Assembly: GCA_024291935.2 (NCBI GenBank)
Contig: CM044317.1
Location: forward strand, 58,704,730 to 58,768,729
From: Okapia johnstoni
Taxonomy: Eukaryota > Chordata > Mammalia > Artiodactyla > Giraffidae
Reading direction: 5' to 3'
DNA: 64,000 bases
Part shown: positions 42,201 to 51,200 of the stretch, piece by piece
How the letters are laid out: every line of letters starts with the position of its first letter
Position numbering within the stretch: the first letter of the stretch is position 1
Program-made: the position numbers and the translations under genes
The notes under the pieces: model-generated
Seen by the model: the letters and a program-made list of their open reading frames with translations, nothing else
Databases searched by the model: none
Told to the model about the DNA's origin: nothing

Positions 42201-45200
42201 GGAAGTCCTGGGCTCTTATTTTTATTTTCTGGTATGTGGATATCCAATGATTCCACCACCTAAGACAAAGTTCTAGATCTGGCAGTCTTTTTTAGTCCCA
42301 GAAGACTCAAACTGGGCTGAAATGTCACAAAGTGGTTCCACTTCCTCCTTTGGGCATATCTCTTTGAAACCCTACCCCGCTTTGTGCAGGATTCCAACCT
42401 GTCCAGCAGGTCCTGAATTGCTGTTTCTAGTTCCCTCACCTAATAAGGCTGTCCTCAATGGAGGCAGCCAGGATTAGCAAAACACCTCAGGGCAAAGGCT
42501 GTTTTCAGCACTCTATTTCCTCTTTTGGCCAGTACTTCTTTATTGTTTGTAATCTTTGTGATACATTTAAGATTAAAAAAAAAACCACAAAACCTTACCT
42601 AGCTCTTAAATTGGTTTTTGTGAGAAGGTTGATCCTATTAATCTAACCCATCATTCCCAGGAAAAAAATCCTCCCTGGTTACTTTTCAGAGCACAGCTTG
42701 AGTATGGCAGAAGAAGTGCAAGGAGTTAAGCCAAAAAAGAACAGCTGGTAAACAACAAGAGAAAAAAAATCTGAACTTTTGGTTTTAAAAGTTTGGCAAT
42801 GAAAGAAAAGAAAAAAATCATAACAGAAAGGACAATAGAATTGCAGGAAAAATGCTGGTTTTACTTTATCTTAAGTAGAAGAGAAGGAATCCAGCCAGAA
42901 AAAAATGCAAAAGATGCTAGACTATTTTAACCAGAAATTCTATTCCTAGGTATATGCCCAAGAGAAATGAAAACATATGGCTATATGAATATTTGTACAT
43001 GAATGTTCGTAATAGCCAAAAGAAGGAAACCCAGATGTCTGTCATTGATGAATCAGTAAACAATGTAGTATATTCACACAACAGGGTATTAGCTGGCCAT
43101 AAAAAGGAATGAAATACTGATACATGCTATGACATGGATGAACCCTGAAAACATTAGGCTAAATGATACAAACAAACAAACATATTATTCCTTTTAAATG
43201 AAATGGGCAGAATGGGCAGACAGAGACAGAAGGGAGATTAACGGTGGCTAAGAGGTGAAGGCATGGGAGGACTGCTGGAGATTGCTAAAGACTATGGGGC
43301 TTCCTTTAGAGGTGCTGAAAAATGTTCTAAATTTGACTGTGGTGATGGATGCACAACTCTGAATATATTAAAAACCAGAGCTGTCCATTTTAAATGAGAG
43401 AATTGTAAGGAATAAAGGTGTTACCAAAAAAATTGACATTCTTTTCCCGATAAACTCTTAAGATATTTTTGCATATTTCTTTCTATTCCTTATCCACTCA
43501 GCACTTACTTTTAAGTACACATTATTTTATAAATCATCAATCACATAATACTTGTTTCAAAGCATTAATTTGAACTTGTGAAATTAACCTTACTTTTCCT
43601 CCTTGCTTTTCGGAACTTGACAGCAGCCAGATTTATTAAATTCATTCCATACAGATTGTAGTCAATGAAGAGCTGTAGGAGGTAGGGAATATGCGCTTCA
43701 TGAGGCTGATAAAATTTATTCATTATGGCTCCACTTTGCAAAAGTTCACATATCCTAAATTAGAAAAAAAAGTTATACCATAAAATTATGTTTCCTAAAA
43801 TGTTAAGTAAAATAATGGTTATACAAATATAGAGAATAAAACATATTACTCCACCACACAAAATTTTCACTTCAATTTTACTCAAAATTTTTTTTTTGGC
43901 AACTGAAAGTTTAAATCAAGTTTTAAAGTAAGCTGCAAGCTCTGAAAGAGTATGAGAAAAAATGTCTTAAATGAAGAATATTTTGACTTCTAAAACCAAT
44001 GCTAACTATACTGAAAAAGCTAATATGTCTGAAAAAAGGCTTTTAAGATATCATATTTTTCTTTCAAAAATCCAGAAAAAAATTTTGAAAACAATTCTAA
44101 AAGAGGACATATGACTCAATCTACCACACAGAGATGTTACCACTTTTGGTATTTTTCTTCTCTGAGTAATTTGTCCTTCATATTAGGGGGTACAAACAAT
44201 AGGCAATTATAAATAACATAAAGTGCTATGCAGGGGATGTATATAAAACATCTAGAAAGGACAATAAATAGACTGTAGTTTCTGCATAGCCTTCCTCGAG
44301 AGAAGTCTCTAAGCAGAACAATGAACTAGAAATACTTTTTCTCAGATGAGAAGGAGCATTTCATCCAAATAAAACTGCACATGTAAAGGGTCACAAGAAA
44401 ACGTGGTTACTCGGGAACTAAAAGCACTGAGTGAGGCTTAGTGACAGAGGCTATGGTGGTGGTGGTGGGAGAGTAGAGAGGTAATGAGAAGTCAGATCAC
44501 GCAGAGCCTACTAACGTATTTGAAGAGGTAGTAGAGTTTGCCTGTCAAGCGAAGAGAGCAGGAAAATTGAAATGACCAGGTTAGCTAAAGAAAGCAAAAC
44601 TCTAGAGACAGAAAGTGAGAGGGTACTGTGGAAAAACTAAGATGATGGCGGCTTTAACAAGTATCAAGGAAATGTATTGATTCAGGAAGCATATGAGAAA
44701 TAAAATGGTCAGGCCTTGATGACTAATTAGATGTAGAGGGTGAGATAGAATGTAAGTTGAGGATAATGCCAGGGTTAAGCAGCAAGTTGGTGGTGCTGCG
44801 TTTATTGAAACAGAACAGATTGGAAGAAAATAGGTTTATTTGTGGATTTTTATTTGGAGAAGGAATAAAGACAAACTTGGTTTTAGACAAACTGGAGTTT
44901 ACTGGTTTTAGACAAACTGGAGGTATACTGGAATGTTCAGATAGATTTCTATGAAAATATTAGAAATGAGTGATAATAAAGATGAGGTTAAGGATAATTT
45001 TATTAATAGATGAGAGACAGCAAACATATTTTGAGGCACTGTGTATTAGGCACAACTGGTGTCTAAACTTAGGTGCTCTAAATGCTTAATCTCAAGTAAT
45101 ACTTACTACAAAACTATGGTAACTACTATGATCTCCATTTTATAAACAGAGAAGTTGAATCTTAGATCAAAAACTTACCCAAAATCACACAAATAAAAAG

Positions 45201-48200
45201 TAGAAGGGCTAAAATTCAACTCCAATTTTTTCTGACTTAAGCCCTCTTAACTATAGTGCTCTTCTATTTATCCAGTAGATGGTCTGATACACTGATGTAT
45301 ATTTGGAAGCCAAATGCATATAGATGAAAACAAAAACCATGGAAGTATATGACTGTAAAGTGAGGGGAACATATATAGAGAAAAAGATAAATGCCCAAGA
45401 CAAAAGTCCAAGGACCAACCACACATATGTTAAAAGAGGAACCAACAAAATGGCACAAATATGAATGACCAGACAGGTATGAGGAAAACTAGAAAAACGT
45501 TTACATCAAAGCAACCTTATTTTAAGGTAGTGTAAGCACTGATGGACATGAGGTCAAAAGGTAAAAGGTGTTAACTGGATTTAACAACACTGAGGTCGTT
45601 AATTAACGAAGGCAATTTGAGTGGAAGGGCTGAATTGGAGAGCAGAATTGGAGTTAAGTTAAAGAGCAAACGGGAGATAAGATACTGGACACACAAAGTA
45701 TAGCTTATTTTTTCTAGGAGAATAGCTGTGAGTATGAATGTCTTTGAGTATGAATGTGTGTATGTGTAAAATTAAGTCTTATTATTGTTTAAATGGTGTG
45801 GAAACGGAGAGAGGATAACTGATAGATGAAAGGGAAGTATCAAAGGGAGTGGATCCTGAGCTTTAAAGGTAGGGGTAAATCTCTTCTGCTCTAATAGGCA
45901 GTGAGATGTAGAGAACAGCTGTGAATAGATTTTAAGAATCTCTGACAGAAATTTGAGAGAACTTTATTCCAATGGTTCTCAAGTTTTTTAGCCCTAGGAC
46001 TCCTATTCATTGTTAAAAATTACTACTAGCATCAAAAAGTTTTTGTTTATGTGGTTTATATCTACTGATATTTACCAAATCAAGTTAAGACAGAAAATTT
46101 TAAGAGACTCATTCACTGATTTAAAAATAACAATAAACCCAAGATATGTTAACATATATAACATTGTTTTATTTAAAAAATCTATATTTTTCAAAACAGA
46201 AACAATTTGGTGAGAAAAAGGAATTATTTTACATCTTTGCAAATCTCTGTTTTAATAGAAGACAGCTGGATTCTCATGTCTGCTTCAGCTCAATCTATTC
46301 TGAAATACTGTTTCACTGAAACATATAAAGAAAAACCAGCCTTACACAGATATATAACTGAAAACAGGAAAAGTACCTGAATAGCCTTTTCAGGTAAACG
46401 CTGATCTTTGTTATTATTACATGGACATGCAATGGGGGGGGTGGTTTCTTAAAGTTTAGCAACAATGTGGAAACCATATCAATGAACTTTTTGTACTCTG
46501 TTACATTAAAATCTATTGGTCTAACTAACACTTTATTTTACCCGTGCGTAATTTTCTAATGTCTTGCCCTCGTCGTTTGGAAAATATACATCCACTAAGT
46601 TATATGAATCTTCCAAATGGTAATATATTTCATTAAATAGTATGGAAAAATGTTAATATCACCACCTATCTCATCAGAAAAAACAAAAAAAGTAGTGAAA
46701 AGGGATTAAGTAGAAAGCTTTCACAGTAGAAAGCTCTCCCACAATGGCCTCACTCTCACACATTTCTCCTTGCTTTGAAACTAAAGAACAAATTTCTCTT
46801 GGTATTGAACATATGGTCTAGCTAGCAGGGTACTAGGATTATACAAGGTAGTAAATCATCCCTCTATCAACTTCTACCAACTCTCTAAATTTAAGGCAGA
46901 AAAGAATCAGTTAAGGGGTATAAAACAAGGTCCCTTACCCTTAAAATATCCTTCCTAGAGTCCATGCTATGGATCTCTCTCTCTTTACACATATAAGTAC
47001 GTATTTTGGACTCTTTAATAATGTTACAAACTATACAGGCCTTTCTCCTAGATTTTTCTTTTTATTATTAAAATATTTCCGTGATAGTTATTTACATTTT
47101 TATTTCACTTATCTTTTTACCTTTTCACCATTGCAGGATTGTAAAGATAGATCTTCATAAAGTGTCTTTCCTTCTCATGATAACCATAAAAAGGCCTGAA
47201 ATACAAGAAATAGATATTTCAATTTATTTTCATCAGAGATGAAATAATGCAACTTATTGCCCTAATTGGACCCAGCTGGCCTAATTCAGTCTTACTTATA
47301 TGGAACATTATCAACTACCTCCCCCCAAAAAACAAAACAAAAACCTCCAAGGCTTTTCAATTAAACCTACCACAATGTCATATTTCATATGACACATGAA
47401 ATCTTGTTACTTCTTTTAAAAAGTTTAAAAATACCACTTTAAAAAACCTGGGGATAAAAAGGAAGAGCAAACTATTTATACTTTAATTTCAACCATCATA
47501 GCTCTATTAAAAAGTGGCTCTACTCAGGCCATGCATGTGAAAAAGAGACCTTCCTTCTGACACTTTCCCCCATTTTTTTCTGTCAGAAACTAAAGCTCTT
47601 ATCAACAAAATTCTTTAACTGACAAAGGATACAAATTGCGTTTGTATCTCTTCTCCTTGTTTGTCTCTATTATTAATTTGAACATCAAAATTAATTTTAC
47701 AAGTTCATTAAAAGACAATTTACCTGTTATACATATGTACATATGTGTGTGTGTATAAAACACACACCCAAATCAAATGAAACTGAAAAATGTGCAGACA
47801 GAATTTAAGAGATTGAAAAGATCATGGCCTTACTAATAACCTATTTATATTGAGGCTGAGTTCAATTCAGGGTATCAGTCAGCTGCAGTGGGGAAAGAGA
47901 GAAGCAAAAATATGTTAAGATAGAAGGAGAAACAAGTCCTCAATGCAAGAAGGAATAAGTTGAGCTATCATGTTATATTATTTCAGGAGGATCTGAAACT
48001 CTCATGAACAGACTACCATTTTCAAAGATTATATAATCAGAAACAGTATGTGAATAGGTCTGAATTTATAGGCAAAATTAAAAGTATTTGCCTAGAGTTT
48101 GTCTATAAATAAGTAGTTGGTTAAATCTTTAGGTGGATAAACTCAGTTTCGTTTCATTAAAAAAAAAAAATGTGTTTTCCCCTTATGATGGGCACTAGAT

Positions 48201-51200
48201 AGAACTTACCCTCATTAGGATACCATTTTCTTTCTATCATGTCTGATAGTATAGTAGGCCTCAAGTATAAAAGTAAGTTGGCAACACAGTCATTTGAGGT
48301 ATATTTAAATAACTTTAAAAAAAATAAGCTATTCTAAGCCTTAGGTCAGAATCAGCTGTTATGTTTTCTGTAAAGCAATTCCTATTAAAAAGAAAAAGTC
48401 TTAAAAGGTCTTTGTCTCATTCTTGCCACTCACTCCAATCTTATCTCATACCCACTCACCCTTTTTCCCCAGCCATTCCAAACATTTCAACCCCTTCTAA
48501 CTTGATCCACTTTCAAGTAAGTTGCCATTCCCTCTGCCTGCAAAGTTCTGCCCTGAACCACTGCATGGCTTACTTTCAATCTTCAGTCAGGCCCCTGCTT
48601 CAATTCACCTCCTCTGAAAGGCCTGCACTGACCCTCATTCCCTATCCCCGACCCTTTACCCATTCTTAAAAATAAAAATAATAACACCTCTTCCTGTCCA
48701 GTTTGTTGCTGTTCACCCCATTTTTGTTGCTATGAAGGGTGAAAGACACATTATATGAATGATCTCATTCTCTTTCACTGGCAAAATTCAACTCTTTATT
48801 CGTCCTGCTTTGGTATTTTTCATACACATAAATATAGCTCTTTGACTAAAGATATAGGGGTTACACTTTTAGCCACATAAATGGAAATAAAGAGAGTTAA
48901 ATCTGCACTAGTGTGGTCCATGTTATCCTTGTTTTTGCTAAAGATTTTTAGGTTTTTACAGTTAGAATCTTATAAATTTCAAAAGCTGAATACAAGACTA
49001 TCAAAAATACAAGACTATCAAATTTCTACAATTCTTTGTAAATCTAGGATTCTGCTTGTCTATGTATTTTGCCTCAAAATATAGCCTGGACATTCTATAA
49101 ACTCAGTTTTCTGCTTCTTCTAGCCAAGAGAGTCTCTGTATAATTTAACCTGGAATCCTTACTTCCTACTGCAATCCTTACTTGATACTGTTGACTTTAC
49201 TTGATTTTCCCAAAAGAATTTCTCAACAGGAAGCCTCTCTGGAAGAAAGAAAGTAGAATGGGGCAGAGTCTAATGTAAATATGCTTATACTTAAATCTAC
49301 GGTAGGTATGTTTATACTTAAAAAGTTGCACCTGATAATTGGAGTTAGTTTTTTAATATAATAATGGGAAGGAAAATGATAGTTTAAAAAACTTAATTAA
49401 TTTAGATGGACTAAGAATCTTTTTATAGACTATTTTCTAGAATCATGGTAGCTAACCCATGTGGCAGGGAACCCCTGAAATGAGCCTAAGGTCATGGTCC
49501 TTCCTGTCTCTTAACCTAGCTTCAGGATAATGCACAGTCTAGGAAGGCTGGAGTTAAATTTGTACAAATGTTAATTAGACAGCTAGATGCAACTTTGTCT
49601 ACCTTAAATAAGTATGCAATACTGAAGGAGTAAAGGACTGACAGAAGTTACAATGCATGGTAAGGGAAAAGGGGACCTACATAAAGAAAAAAACAAAATA
49701 TTACAACAGGAGAAAAAAGAGAATGGCAGTCATAAATTAAATAGCTCATCTTTGCCTCCAGGTTTCTAGATTTGTATCATATACTCTTAAAAATATGGTT
49801 ATGCTTTTAACAAATGCCCGTCAAAAATACAAAAAGGTTGGTGACTCATTCTTTGTTCCACTAGGTTGTTTGGAGATTCAACTTTGAAATGAGAGTATGT
49901 ATAGGAAAGTCCTCAGAAATCATTAAACATAAAAAATGTAGAATATAAAGCTGATGATTATCTTTAACCTAATTGTTGCTATCATAGGATGGGTGTGAAC
50001 TTTCATCTGATTCATTTATTCTATCAAATAGTCATTGAGCCTTGTCTAGTAAGTGCTCAATACCATACAAGGTGTAAGGGGATATAATGATGGACAGACA
50101 AACATGGTCTTTTTTCTCATGAAACTTACATGCTGGTGCGAGAAAAGCATAAGAACTAATAAACAAAAAATTAAAATAACTGGAAACTACAGTAAGTACT
50201 CCTTGGAGAAGGAAATGGCAACCCGCTCTTGCCTGGAAAACCCCATGGGCAGAGAAGCCTGGAGGGCTACAGTCATGGGGTCACAAAAGAGTAGGATACG
50301 ACTTAGTGACTAAACAACAAGAACAATAGTTAAGTACTAAAGGAAACAAAGAATGGGCTAAAGATACAAAACGAAAACATCAACCTATTTTAAGAAGGGA
50401 CGTCAGAAAACTTCTCTGGAGAGGTGAAGGATTTGAAGTACTGGAGAAGGGTAAAGCACTCAAGGAAAGAAAATTGCATGTACAAAGGTGGGCAAGAGCT
50501 CAGTATATCAGAGAAACTGTAAGAAGTCCAGTGTTTCTGGATGGAACAGGAACAGGCGTCTGGCTAGGCAGATGTCAGATCAGGCAGGCATCAGATCACA
50601 CAGGCTGTGGTTAGAAGCTTAAATTTTATTCTATAAACAATATGAAGACACTCAAGGATTTTAAATGATTTTAAAAGGACCCAATTTACATTACAAGAAG
50701 AGTACTTCTGTAGCTCTGGGGTGAGATAAGAATAGAAGAAGAAAATTCAATTAAAAGGACACTGGTAGTCCAGAGGAAAACCTGGATTCAGCTGGAAGTA
50801 GACAGATTTAAGTTGGATTTCATAGAGATATATATTCAACTCATATGTTCCAGGGGAAGACAATGGCAACCCACTCCAGTACTCTTGCCTGGAAAATCCC
50901 ATGGCTGCAGTCCCTGGGGTTGCTAAGATTCGGCCATGACTGAGCGACTTCACTTTCACTTTTCACTTTCATGCATTGGAGAAGGAAATGGCAACCCACT
51001 CCAGTGTTCTTGCCTGGAGAATCCCAGGGACAGGGGAGCCTGGTGGGCTGCCATCTATGGGGTCGCACAAAGTTGGACATGACTAAAGCGACTTAGCAGC
51101 AGCAGCAGCAGCAGCAGATGTTCCAGTACAAGCTCCAAACTTTCTTGCCAGCCTGCTCTATCTACACTGACTCAGTTTCGTAGTTATCCTTGACTCCTCT

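Larger units (their letters stand above)
40400..42260 (-). mobile_element. Old L1, antisense, split by four younger insertions
   Basis: Reverse-complement L1 sequence appears in order: cattcttatcagcatttgtt, aatttctgttcatgtctttt, ggctgtttgctttcctatta and aagtctgtgatccattttga. It is cut by insertions at 40528-40736, 40979-41120, 41534-41653 and 41901-42207, each with a recognisable target duplication. The left border is uncertain. Confidence 0.75.
37909..43593 (-). other. REV3L: REV3L intron 4
   Basis: The stretch 37909-39700 is very AT-rich with no repeat I can name. An antisense L1 with four later insertions fills about 40400-42260. An L1M 3' end lies at 42925-43430. The stretch 42261-42924 is unassigned. 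Confidence 0.85.
43755..47120 (-). other. REV3L: REV3L intron 3
   Basis: The intron holds a MIR (about 45010-45262), a probable ancient DNA transposon (about 45968-46560), a 25-base tandem (44878-44928) and a purine-rich stretch 44230-45000 that may be an old LINE 3' end. Confidence 0.8.
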
